Of a DNA stretch of 59,227 nt, positions 52,286 through 59,227 are shown piece by piece (the first letter of the stretch is position 1; every line of letters begins with the position of its first letter). The notes under the pieces were generated by a model. The model saw only the letters and a list, made by a program, of their open reading frames with translations, ran no database searches and was not told the DNA's origin. Source of the stretch: CAUZFZ01 sp963579025. Lineage in GTDB: Bacteria > Planctomycetota > Planctomycetia > Planctomycetales > Planctomycetaceae. A program made the position numbers and the translations under genes. The stretch lies in contig CAUZFZ010000048.1 of the NCBI GenBank assembly GCA_963579025.1, forward strand, positions 1 to 59,227, written 5' to 3'.

Positions 52286-54850
52286 TCACTCGTCCTCACT
52301 GACGATCCTCAGCCAGTTGAGACACGTGTTTGTCTTGCTTCCTGAACGACCGATCTCGACCGTGAGGCGTCCATCATTTACTACGACAACCGTTTCATCT
52401 TCTGCCCATTCGCCAATGGGCGTGTCGCGGTTCTTGAACACGGTTGCACCTTCGACGGTCACGTTCTGACCGGTTTGCTCGTGTCCTGAGTCGCCCACAC
52501 AGACCGTGACGGCATAGCGTCCATTGGGAAGCGTGTATTCCCAGACGTCATGACTGCGAGTGAACAGGAAGGTATCCCGCCAATCGCCTTCGATCTGCTT
52601 GCGGCGACGGTGACTGGCGCTGATGTCTCGCGACCAGCCGAAGCCTCGTTCCTGACTGAACGGCAATCCGTTGTCATTGGCAAAGCCCTCGACAACCGGT
52701 GACTCCTTGCCGGTGAAATTGATGAGCCGGATGCGGTCGGCCGCGATGTTGGTTTGATCGGGATTCCCGTCGATCTCGGGGGCGAGCACGAAGTCGTCCC
52801 AGCTCGTCTTCTGTGCGGACAGCACCAATGCGTCGTCACCGTCCGCGATACCGTCCCCGTCTGCGTCTGTCGGGCTTACGCGTTTGAACGGACGGTCGGG
52901 GAACTTCTGCACGAGTTTCCAGAAGCCCTGCACAAAATCACCGCGTGTGATGGGTTCCCGAGAGAAGATCGGGAGAATGTCGGCCTCTTTCGTCTCCAAC
53001 GTCAGGTATGACACGAGTTCTTTCCACTCGTCTGTCGCCGGCTCGTCGGGACGGAAGTCAGTCACTCGCGGGTTCATCGGCAGCCCGCCGCGAATTGCCA
53101 GCAGGTTGGCTGCGACGAACGCGGGATGTTCCGGTTCAAGATCGCGGAATGGCCACAATGCGTGCGGGATGCCTCCGTCGATTCTGGAACACAACCCCTG
53201 CCACAACCTGCTGAGCAATGATCGGTCGTAAGGGATGGTGCGCGGGTCGATCTTCGCGGCGACAGCAACGGCGGCCACAGCACCGGCGGCAGTGCCGATG
53301 GCGGTGCTCTGGTCGTGCAATCGGAACGCTGAACTGACGATGCTCGTGTAACCCAGGTTCTTCTGAGCGGCGATCAGGCCGTCGATCTTCTCCGGGACAA
53401 GACTACGGAGCGGAAACAAACTCAGTCCGCTATAGGGCGGGCCCCAGGTGCGACCTTCGCGGAAGACGCAGTGCCACGGACCGTCTGTGTTGCCGTCGTT
53501 CAGGAATTCGCGCTTCGTCGGATGAAAGTCGTATTCGAACTGCCAGCATGCGACGCCGTCGTGATACATGGCCTGGGCGAAATTACGGGCGTTGTTCGCG
53601 TATCCTGTCGTGTCCTGCTGTCGCATCATGTAGGCGGCTTTCAGACGCAGCGATTCCCGAATGTACGGCTTGAAAGGCATGCGGTCTGGAGTCCCGAACT
53701 CGTCGGTCAGTTCGAAGCGACGGTAGCTGTGAGTCTTGTCCGGCATGGCCTCATGCACTTCCGTCTGCAGGTAGTGCAGAAAACCCAGTGAGTACTGCTT
53801 CGCGTCCTGGAACACGAGCCGCCGCTGCTGCCGCGTTAGCTCGACAATGTTCTTTGAAGACGCACCTGGTTCCGTGGCATCCAGCGCGTCCGCGAGCCAC
53901 CGAGGATGCACGTCGAGTGGATAATCGATCGCCGGAAAGCACAGCAGCAACACGTCCGGATGAGTGACGTCCGCGAAGTTGTAGTGGTCGATGACTCGGC
54001 GGCTTTCGTACAGCCACAGTGGGTCTTTCGGCCATTTGTGCGTGCGGTAGTTTCGCGGGTCGTAACGCGGCGGAGCGGGGATGGGTTCGTAGTCGTCGGT
54101 CTCGTTGATCACCATGCTGTAGGTGATGGGGTTCATGTCCGTGAGCGGATAACCCTCGCGCGATTCCGGAGCCAGCGGCTCGCCGTACTTCGATTTCAGG
54201 TCTGGACCAAATTCGTAGCCGGCGCCGGCGAACTTGATGGCATCTCCCCAGTCGGACGCATCAATCGTGATCTTCGCCTTCACGGTCAGACTGAGTTCCG
54301 CGTCCGTCGTGGAGTTGAACTCCAGCCCGAGCAATCGCGACTTCGATTCGTCGAGCAAGGCTGCCACCGGATAGCAGTTTGAGATAACGCGAATCTGTCC
54401 CGAGTCGACGTACGGTTGCAGCAGTTCGCGAAACGCCTGCTCGGCGTCGCTCGGTTTGCACGTCGTGATGACGCGCGTGTTGCCCGGCCGGGCCCGACCG
54501 TACTTCTTCTTATTGATCGCCTCGATACGGTCGACCACTTCTTTGAAGAAACCCGCTCGCGGAAATGGAACGGTGTGGTCGTAGCCGGCCGGCCCGCGAT
54601 TCTCGTCGATCGCCACCAGCGCCTCGGCCGAGAATTGCCCACCGAGCCAATCGATGTCGTTCACGAGAACGATTTTCGTAACGCCCATGCGGGCCGCCTG
54701 GACCGCAGCCGCACATCCCGACTCGGTGCCACCGACAATCAGGATGTCCGCATCAAAACCGACCGTCTCTGCACGGACTGCCGCCGCCTGAGAATTGATC
54801 GCCGCCACAACGACGATCCAGATTGTGATTCCTGTGATACGTTGATGCAC
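52286..54850 (-). CDS. exported FAD-dependent oxidoreductase with C-terminal sugar-binding-like domain
   Basis: An 854-residue secreted flavoprotein of the FAD_oxidored type (PF12831). A signal sequence (ITGITIWIVVVAAINSQAAAVRAE) precedes the Rossmann dinucleotide motif DILIVGGTESGCAAAVQAARMG. Further family features are DWLGGQFSAEAL, TIDASDWGDAIKFAGAGYE and, late in the domain, SSAFRLHDQSTAIGTAAGAVAAVA. After residue about 690 comes a calcium-binding-type repeat (DADGDGIADGDD) and a C-terminal malectin/CBM-like beta domain (IRLINFTGKE, WEYTLPNGRYAVTVCVGDSG, CLNWLRIV). GTG at 54850 is chosen because it begins the signal peptide and has GGAG upstream. Family members are found in polysaccharide-degradation loci; the substrate is unknown. 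Confidence 0.88.
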   Translation of the reverse strand: MHQRITGITIWIVVVAAINSQAAAVRAETVGFDADILIVGGTESGCAAAVQAARMGVTKIVLVNDIDWLGGQFSAEALVAIDENRGPAGYDHTVPFPRAGFFKEVVDRIEAINKKKYGRARPGNTRVITTCKPSDAEQAFRELLQPYVDSGQIRVISNCYPVAALLDESKSRLLGLEFNSTTDAELSLTVKAKITIDASDWGDAIKFAGAGYEFGPDLKSKYGEPLAPESREGYPLTDMNPITYSMVINETDDYEPIPAPPRYDPRNYRTHKWPKDPLWLYESRRVIDHYNFADVTHPDVLLLCFPAIDYPLDVHPRWLADALDATEPGASSKNIVELTRQQRRLVFQDAKQYSLGFLHYLQTEVHEAMPDKTHSYRRFELTDEFGTPDRMPFKPYIRESLRLKAAYMMRQQDTTGYANNARNFAQAMYHDGVACWQFEYDFHPTKREFLNDGNTDGPWHCVFREGRTWGPPYSGLSLFPLRSLVPEKIDGLIAAQKNLGYTSIVSSAFRLHDQSTAIGTAAGAVAAVAVAAKIDPRTIPYDRSLLSRLWQGLCSRIDGGIPHALWPFRDLEPEHPAFVAANLLAIRGGLPMNPRVTDFRPDEPATDEWKELVSYLTLETKEADILPIFSREPITRGDFVQGFWKLVQKFPDRPFKRVSPTDADGDGIADGDDALVLSAQKTSWDDFVLAPEIDGNPDQTNIAADRIRLINFTGKESPVVEGFANDNGLPFSQERGFGWSRDISASHRRRKQIEGDWRDTFLFTRSHDVWEYTLPNGRYAVTVCVGDSGHEQTGQNVTVEGATVFKNRDTPIGEWAEDETVVVVNDGRLTVEIGRSGSKTNTCLNWLRIVSEDE

Positions 54851-55040
54851 TTCGCTCTCCGAATCGGTTGGATGTTGTCTGTCCTCGCAGCAACAATAGT
54901 CCTCAGTGCGCTGGCCCTTCAACTCGCCCTTCCGGCGTGCATCCAACTTCTGAGTGAACTGTGGGACGTTGGCATTTGCGATTCAGAAAAACTGGCCAGG
55001 AACCAGCCCCCACGTTCGTTATCTGGTAGGAGAACGAAAC

Positions 55041-55526
55041 ATGAAGCCTCTTATCATCCTGGTCCTGACGTTAATCGCACTGTTTGTTGCCGGGGCATCG
55101 ATGCCGAACCTGGCAGACAAATACGCTCCCTTTGAAGTCCGCTGGAACGAATGTCTGATCTGCGGCCGCAGCCAAACCGTCGAGAATCGCTGGAGGCGTA
55201 CCCCGGTCACGAAGGTCGAAGAATACGACCATTCTCGCTGGGCCGACACGCTTTCCCCCCGCCACAAGCATCACTGGGCTACGTCCAGTGTCGAGTCGCG
55301 AGAAGAATGGTTTGGCAGCAGCATGGTCGGGTGCGGTGGCATCGGTGGTATTGGGTCTCTCTATTACATCCATTCGCATCAGGGCGATGACGTGGCTGCA
55401 CCGCTGGTCGAGAAGTACCTCAAGCTGGCGAAGACCGGTGACCTGACAGCCATTTCGGACTTCACGCGGGGAGAGCTGTCCAAGGCCGTCGAAACAGCCG
55501 TCGCCGCGCGCAACAACGGCCAGTAG
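55041..55526 (+). CDS. small exported protein of unknown function
   Basis: A 161-residue protein with an N-terminal hydrophobic leader (PLIILVLTLIALFVAGAS), so it is probably exported or membrane-anchored. The mature part has a cysteine pair CLICG near residue 40, the Trp/His-rich stretch HSRWADTLSPRHKHHWATSS, and a helical C-terminus. I do not recognise the family. The start is firm: AGGAGA lies 7 bases before ATG 55041. It is divergent from the FAD-oxidoreductase and convergent with the M20 peptidase, so it is probably a single-gene transcript. Confidence 0.7.
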   Translation: MKPLIILVLTLIALFVAGASMPNLADKYAPFEVRWNECLICGRSQTVENRWRRTPVTKVEEYDHSRWADTLSPRHKHHWATSSVESREEWFGSSMVGCGGIGGIGSLYYIHSHQGDDVAAPLVEKYLKLAKTGDLTAISDFTRGELSKAVETAVAARNNGQ

Positions 55527-55560
55527 CGTCAGACAATTGGCAACCCGCGTTCAACAAACG

Positions 55561-56745
55561 CTATGCAGACGGTGAGCAGCAGAAGTTCAGCGCCGTCATC
55601 GCATAGACCTCGGCCACGCGAACGAGTTCCGCGACGGGGACTTCTTCGTTCACTGTGTGGGCACCGAGCGCGTTCGGTCCGTGCGTGATCGCGGGAATTC
55701 CGCCGCGATGCACAAACGTGTTGCCGTCGTCCACGAATGGCTTGGCACCAGTAGAAAGACGGCGGCCTGTGACCGATTCATGCGCTGACTGGAATGACTC
55801 GGCAAACTCGCTCGCAGGATCAATCTCGTAGGCGTCGCGCACAAAGTGAAATGTGCTGTCGATGGAGATTCCGTGACGCTCAGCGATCACGGCGAGTGTG
55901 GCCTCAATGCCCGTACGGATTTCATCGACGTTTGTGCCGGGCAGCCAGCGACGAGTCCCCGATAGCTTCAGTTCTGTCGGCGACTGGTTGTAGATCTCGC
56001 CTGTATGGAGCTGCCCAATGAACAGGCTGGCTCGCCCGGCTGTCGCATGCTTCTCGTCCGCGAGGCTGGCGTCGATCTCGGCGAACTTTTGCACGATTTC
56101 GGCTCCCGCGAGGAGTACCGACGGCTGTTCGATTCCGCCCAGCACTTCATGCATCGGCTCGCCCGGACGTGTCACTGTGATCTCCAGGATCGCCAATCCA
56201 CGTCCAGCGATCGGCATGGGATCGTGACAATACTCGGGCAGTAATACCGCGTCGCCGATAAAGCCTGCCTCGATCAAGCCGTCGACCTGGGACCCGTCGC
56301 CCCACGGGGATTCGTGGAGTTCGTGTGCTGTCAACAGGATACTGCCGCCGGTCAAAAGGCCTGAATCTCGCACAGCCCGCAGGGCCTCGACCGTCGCTGC
56401 GATACCGCCCTTCATGTCGGATGCGCCACTGCCGTAAAGCAACCCATTCTCGACACGCGGCGGCACAAACGGCAGATGAACTGTGTCGAGATGACCATTG
56501 AACTGCAGCGTGCGTCCGGGTTGACCCGAATCGAACCGGCATACAACGGCGGGAGCGTCCGGCCAGCCGCAGTCAGATCGCTCGACAGTGAAGTCATCAT
56601 TAACCAGAACCTCAGCCAGACGATCAGCCACAGCAGCGGCCGATCTCGTCGGACTGGGAATTTCGATTAACCGCAGCGCCGTATCAAGCAACCGCTCCTC
56701 CGAAACCGACTGACGGATCACATTCAGCGCCGTTGTATCTGACAT
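55561..56745 (-). CDS. M20-family metallopeptidase (ArgE/DapE-like)
   Basis: A 394-residue M20 peptidase or deacylase. Zinc and catalytic residues: His85 and Asp87 in FNGHLDTVH, Asp110 in GSGASDMKGG, the acidic pair region at TAHELHESP (Glu142/Glu145; the canonical motif is xxEE), and the final His in GAHTVNEE. A dimerisation (lid) domain is inserted at about 180-300. Relatives hydrolyse N-acyl amino acids or dipeptides in the cytoplasm (ArgE, DapE, carboxypeptidase G2); the substrate cannot be assigned here. ATG at 56745 is chosen, with GGAAAGAG upstream; the frame is open to 56799. The HELHE in place of the usual EE motif is a mild oddity. Confidence 0.85.
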   Translation of the reverse strand: MSDTTALNVIRQSVSEERLLDTALRLIEIPSPTRSAAAVADRLAEVLVNDDFTVERSDCGWPDAPAVVCRFDSGQPGRTLQFNGHLDTVHLPFVPPRVENGLLYGSGASDMKGGIAATVEALRAVRDSGLLTGGSILLTAHELHESPWGDGSQVDGLIEAGFIGDAVLLPEYCHDPMPIAGRGLAILEITVTRPGEPMHEVLGGIEQPSVLLAGAEIVQKFAEIDASLADEKHATAGRASLFIGQLHTGEIYNQSPTELKLSGTRRWLPGTNVDEIRTGIEATLAVIAERHGISIDSTFHFVRDAYEIDPASEFAESFQSAHESVTGRRLSTGAKPFVDDGNTFVHRGGIPAITHGPNALGAHTVNEEVPVAELVRVAEVYAMTALNFCCSPSA

Positions 56746-57019
56746 GAATCTCTTTCCATTGCGGCGGCGTCCGACGGTTGCTCGTACAGACGATTTCAAT
56801 CCGAGGAGGTCATTCGGTCAACAGCCAACGGAGTCTGACTGCCGTCGAAACCGCGACGTGCGTTTGACCGTGCCGAGTACGTCATCGAATTCGTAAGATT
56901 TGTCCACGAGCCCGAGTGGATAGTTATACTCTGACGTCATTAACCTATGCATATCTAATGTGTTCGTGAGGGTCTGCATTCCATAGTGCAATCGATGCAA
57001 CCACAACAGGAGTCCGGCC

Positions 57020-58093
57020 ATGGCAACAACCAACACCTACCATCCGAATCTGAGTCAGTTCTCAGAAGGCTCTCGCAACTTCGTGATCAACATCGATGGG
57101 ACAGGTAACAGTCTCTCGGATGCGACGGAGAAGGGGTCGGACGTCACGAACGTCGTGCGTTTTCATGGAGCCATTGATGATTCTGGCCATGAACAACACT
57201 CGCTGTACTTTGCCGGCGTCGGAACAACAGAAACGAATGGCGGTTTTGTTCGCGAACTCTTCGGAAAAGCATTCGGAGCAGGAGCGCACCGACTGCGGGA
57301 TACGGCGTATGTGGCTCTGGTCGAACAATATCGTCCCGGAGACAGGATCTTCATCACAGGCTTCAGTCGCGGTGCCGCGGTTGCTCGCATGCTGGCCAAT
57401 CTGATTCATGAGCAGGGAATTCCCGAATCAATCACGATCACTCGTAGCCCTGACGGACAGGTTACAGACTTCGAAACTCACGGACGGAAGAAGCGCGTCA
57501 AAATCGAAATGCTGGGTGTCTGGGACACGGTGGCCGCAATTGGAATCCCCGTGAACCTGGCAGGCATCCCGTTTCAGAAAATCAACCTGTTCAGCGATTT
57601 GACCGTTGCTCGTAACGTCAAGCGGGCAGTGCATCTGGTATCGGTCGATGAAAACCGAGACGCGTTCACTTCGGCACTGATGAATTACGAACCTAATCGC
57701 ATTGAGGAGATTTGGTTTCCCGGAGTCCACGCGGATGTTGGCGGCGGCTACGACTTCCGTCGCCTGGCAGACATCACACTCGAATTCATGATCGACAAAG
57801 CCCGGCGACTCGGGCTGGAATTTGATCCTGACATACTGAGTGAGATCGTTCCCAATCCAGACGGACTCGGCTTTCTGCATCGTCATCCCGAGCGGCCTGG
57901 CGATTACAAATTGAGCCCGCGTAAGCTGCAGGTCATGAAGAACGGAAAAGGCATCAAGACGGTGCCGATCAAGTTGCACGAGTCCATCTTCCGACGGAAG
58001 GAGACGTTGACTCGGCAACGGTACAACCCTGCAAACGTGAAGAAGGCGATGGGGCAGATGTTCAAAATCGTCGATCGGGACATTCTCGATTAG
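57020..58093 (+). CDS. DUF2235 alpha/beta hydrolase (Tle1-like lipase family)
   Basis: A 357-residue DUF2235 (PF09994) alpha/beta hydrolase. The N-terminal NFVINIDGTGNSL is the family's opening motif, the nucleophile is Ser116 in GFSRGAAVAR, the acid is probably Asp169 in GVWDTVAA, and the base His237 in FPGVHADVGGGY. The family includes the type VI secretion phospholipase effector Tle1 and fungal enzymes, but there is no VgrG, PAAR or Tli-type gene here, so an effector role is not supported. No signal peptide is present. ATG at 57020 has CAGGAG about 8 bases upstream. It stands alone; the gap upstream (56746-57019) shows no convincing gene. Confidence 0.88.
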   Translation: MATTNTYHPNLSQFSEGSRNFVINIDGTGNSLSDATEKGSDVTNVVRFHGAIDDSGHEQHSLYFAGVGTTETNGGFVRELFGKAFGAGAHRLRDTAYVALVEQYRPGDRIFITGFSRGAAVARMLANLIHEQGIPESITITRSPDGQVTDFETHGRKKRVKIEMLGVWDTVAAIGIPVNLAGIPFQKINLFSDLTVARNVKRAVHLVSVDENRDAFTSALMNYEPNRIEEIWFPGVHADVGGGYDFRRLADITLEFMIDKARRLGLEFDPDILSEIVPNPDGLGFLHRHPERPGDYKLSPRKLQVMKNGKGIKTVPIKLHESIFRRKETLTRQRYNPANVKKAMGQMFKIVDRDILD

Positions 58094-58511
58094 TGAGCGA
58101 TATCGCAACTCGGCGGCGCCGACTGCTGCCAGTCGATGCGGGTTGCGCCGACTGGCGCGATCGCTCTCTGCCGCAGACAATCTGATGCCTGAATGCAACA
58201 ACTGCTTAAGTCATTTGTTTGCAGGCACTTGCGATACAGACTGGCATTGCAGCTGAACCGCGCCTGTTGCCGGCAGGCCTCATCCAAGAGGCCGCCGACT
58301 CGCGTCCCTGAGCACGAGCGATGACGCTCCAGATTCAGAACCTGTTTGGCAGACAGAGTTTAGCGACGGCCGATGCCCGCATTGTGTAGTTTTCTTTGCG
58401 CGCCAATCTGCTTTGGCATTCAGGCTGCTTTACATCCTGTCATGAGCGACGCGAGGCACTGAGCCGCCTCGCAGTCGAAACCCCAAACCTGCCAGATTGA
58501 GGGACACCACG
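58094..58511. other. 418-base gap without a recognisable gene
   Basis: No reading frame with family likeness is present on either strand. Short direct copies of GCGCCGACT occur at about 58126 and 58146. The last part must contain the promoter of the Flp-like gene. I see no hairpin with a T-tract for the DUF2235 transcript. Confidence 0.4.
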
Positions 58512-58817
58512 ATGACGAATCTCATGACCAACCTGCTGAATGACGAAAACGGTTTCCTGGTCTCCGCCGAGCTGATTCTGATCTCCACGATCGCCGTGCT
58601 TGGCCTGATCGTCGGGATGTCCGAGATTTCCTTCGCAATCAACAACGAAATGGAAGACGTCTCGTCCGCGATCGGCTCACTGAACCAGTCGTACTACGTG
58701 AGCGGCGTTCACTCCGAAGGCAAAGGATGCACGGCCGGCTCTGAGTTCAACGACGACTACGACGATTGCGACAGCCAGTGGGACATCGTGAGCAGCGGTG
58801 TGGTTGGCGAATACTAA
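58512..58817 (+). CDS. small Flp-pilin-like single-helix protein
   Basis: A 101-residue protein with a short polar N-terminus (LLNDENGFLVSAELILI), a hydrophobic helix (about 16-38) and a polar C-terminus with an acidic CDSQW tail. The DExGxxxSxELxLI motif resembles Flp/Tad pilins, where processing occurs before or at the Gly-x4-E position. Planctomycete genomes carry such small genes, which I believe are often mis-named as aminotransferases in databases. ATG at 58512 is chosen over the in-frame TTG at 58497. No Tad secretion gene is nearby. It is followed by a REP-like element. Confidence 0.65.
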   Translation: MTNLMTNLLNDENGFLVSAELILISTIAVLGLIVGMSEISFAINNEMEDVSSAIGSLNQSYYVSGVHSEGKGCTAGSEFNDDYDDCDSQWDIVSSGVVGEY

Positions 58818-58835
58818 GTGGACCAGCCACAACGT

Positions 58836-58916
58836 AGGCCGGAACAAGCTCCGCGCAGTTCCCGCACGGTCCCCCGATAGCTGCCGGAACTGCGCGGAGC
58901 TTGTTCCGGCCTACTG
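58836..58916. repeat. REP-like element, GTAG/CTAC ends (second copy of 49374-49472)
   Basis: Arms 58836-58864 and 58885-58916 form a long hairpin, starting GTAG and ending CTAC. The arms are near-identical to those at 49374-49472, the main change being a shorter loop. It lies 18 bases after the stop codon of the Flp-like gene. Confidence 0.85.
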
Positions 58917-59227
58917 GATTTGCGTAACCCGACGTCGAGCGGGACACGTAACATGACGAAACAACACATGATCTAGAGGCGATGGCGCAGGTTTGGCTCG
59001 TGGGAACGGGCAGCCGGATTCGGGAAACCGTGTCCGGCTGCCCGCCACGGAGCTGAAACCACCGTGTACAAGAATTGGAGTCGTCCGGTTCAGAGTGCGC
59101 GTGCCACTACCCGAGACGATTGAGTTACTGGAAGAGCGGCAACGCGGCTGGGACGCCGGACAAGTCCGGCTACTACGAACATTGAATGCGGCCTTAGCCG
59201 GACGAAGCCCCTTCCGAATCCTGATCG
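58917..59227. other. right edge: hairpins and no recognisable gene
   Basis: Contains a strong 11-base-pair hairpin GGGCAGCCGGA/TCCGGCTGCCC (59008-59043) without a T-tract, and the GCCGGACAAGTCCGGC-CTACTACGAAC element at 59155-59180, related to 16042-16068. No coding frame is supported up to the window end. Confidence 0.5.

Noticed and set aside
56818..57036. A 72-codon minus-strand frame with a hydrophobic N-terminus between the M20 peptidase and DUF2235.
   Set aside because: It overlaps the firmly supported start and ribosome site of the DUF2235 gene and shows no family likeness.
57020..58093. The DUF2235 protein as a type VI secretion effector.
   Set aside because: No VgrG, PAAR, Hcp, adaptor or immunity gene occurs nearby; only the family resemblance supports it.
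59008..59043. A terminator or recombination site at the right edge.
   Set aside because: The hairpin is strong, but there is no T-tract and no partner site, so neither label is supported.

Overview
The window reads as a chromosomal segment of a planctomycete, most likely of the Planctomycetaceae or a close relative. The basis is a set of families that are essentially signatures of that phylum: a PSD1/DUF1549/DUF1553/LamG giant with a CxxCH motif, a second DUF1549/DUF1553 protein, a DUF1501 protein, a DUF1559 protein with a type IV pilin-like leader, a FecR-like protein, MJ0042-type zinc-ribbon membrane proteins, a small Flp-like protein, and many palindromic intergenic repeats. Forty protein-coding genes are supported. 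I saw no tRNA, rRNA, CRISPR array or transposase gene.

Layout, left to right. 0.2-8.1 kb: an acyl/malonyl-CoA synthetase, a LamG protein, a FabZ-like dehydratase with a HAD-fold protein that has lost its catalytic aspartates, a DUF4129 membrane protein with a long Gln/Gly/Asp-rich segment, and an M28 peptidase with PDZ domains. 8.5-16 kb: a Tat-exported amidohydrolase, the B12-dependent ribonucleotide reductase NrdJ with a clear terminator, a TerC-family protein, a rhodanese and a prenyltransferase-repeat protein. 16.2-21.2 kb (minus strand): a UvrD/PcrA helicase, a XerC/D recombinase and a DUF1501 protein. 21.6-25 kb: a lipoprotein and a Wza-type polysaccharide export protein. 25-30 kb: a DUF1559 protein and a small lipoprotein, then a polytopic membrane protein whose stop overlaps the start of a seven-haem cytochrome. 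30.3-37.6 kb: a DUF1549/DUF1553 protein, a nucleotidyltransferase plus small partner (toxin-antitoxin-like), FecR, PSD1, and an antitoxin/PIN pair. 37.8-46 kb: two adjacent zinc-ribbon/transmembrane proteins, a BFD-like [2Fe-2S] protein, a GyrB/ParE type II topoisomerase subunit, TrkH and an SMP-30-like protein.

46.5-51.1 kb holds the most interesting gene: a single 1559-residue protein that joins a CHAT caspase-like protease domain, a TIR domain with the glutamate expected of an NADase, an NB-ARC/STAND ATPase and a C-terminal TPR array. This is the layout of a bacterial NLR-like immune or cell-death receptor with two different effector domains. Its inter-domain linkers contain three palindromic repeats that are translated in frame, one of them a copy of an intergenic element at the right end of the window.

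51.3-59.2 kb: an ABC-2 permease without its ATPase, a secreted FAD-dependent oxidoreductase, a small secreted protein, an M20 peptidase, a DUF2235 alpha/beta hydrolase and a small Flp-pilin-like protein. Palindromic elements of at least eight sequence types are scattered across the window. Several begin with GTAG and end with CTAC, as REP elements mobilised by RAYT (Y1 REP) transposases do, which suggests a heavy REP load. No RAYT gene lies in the window.
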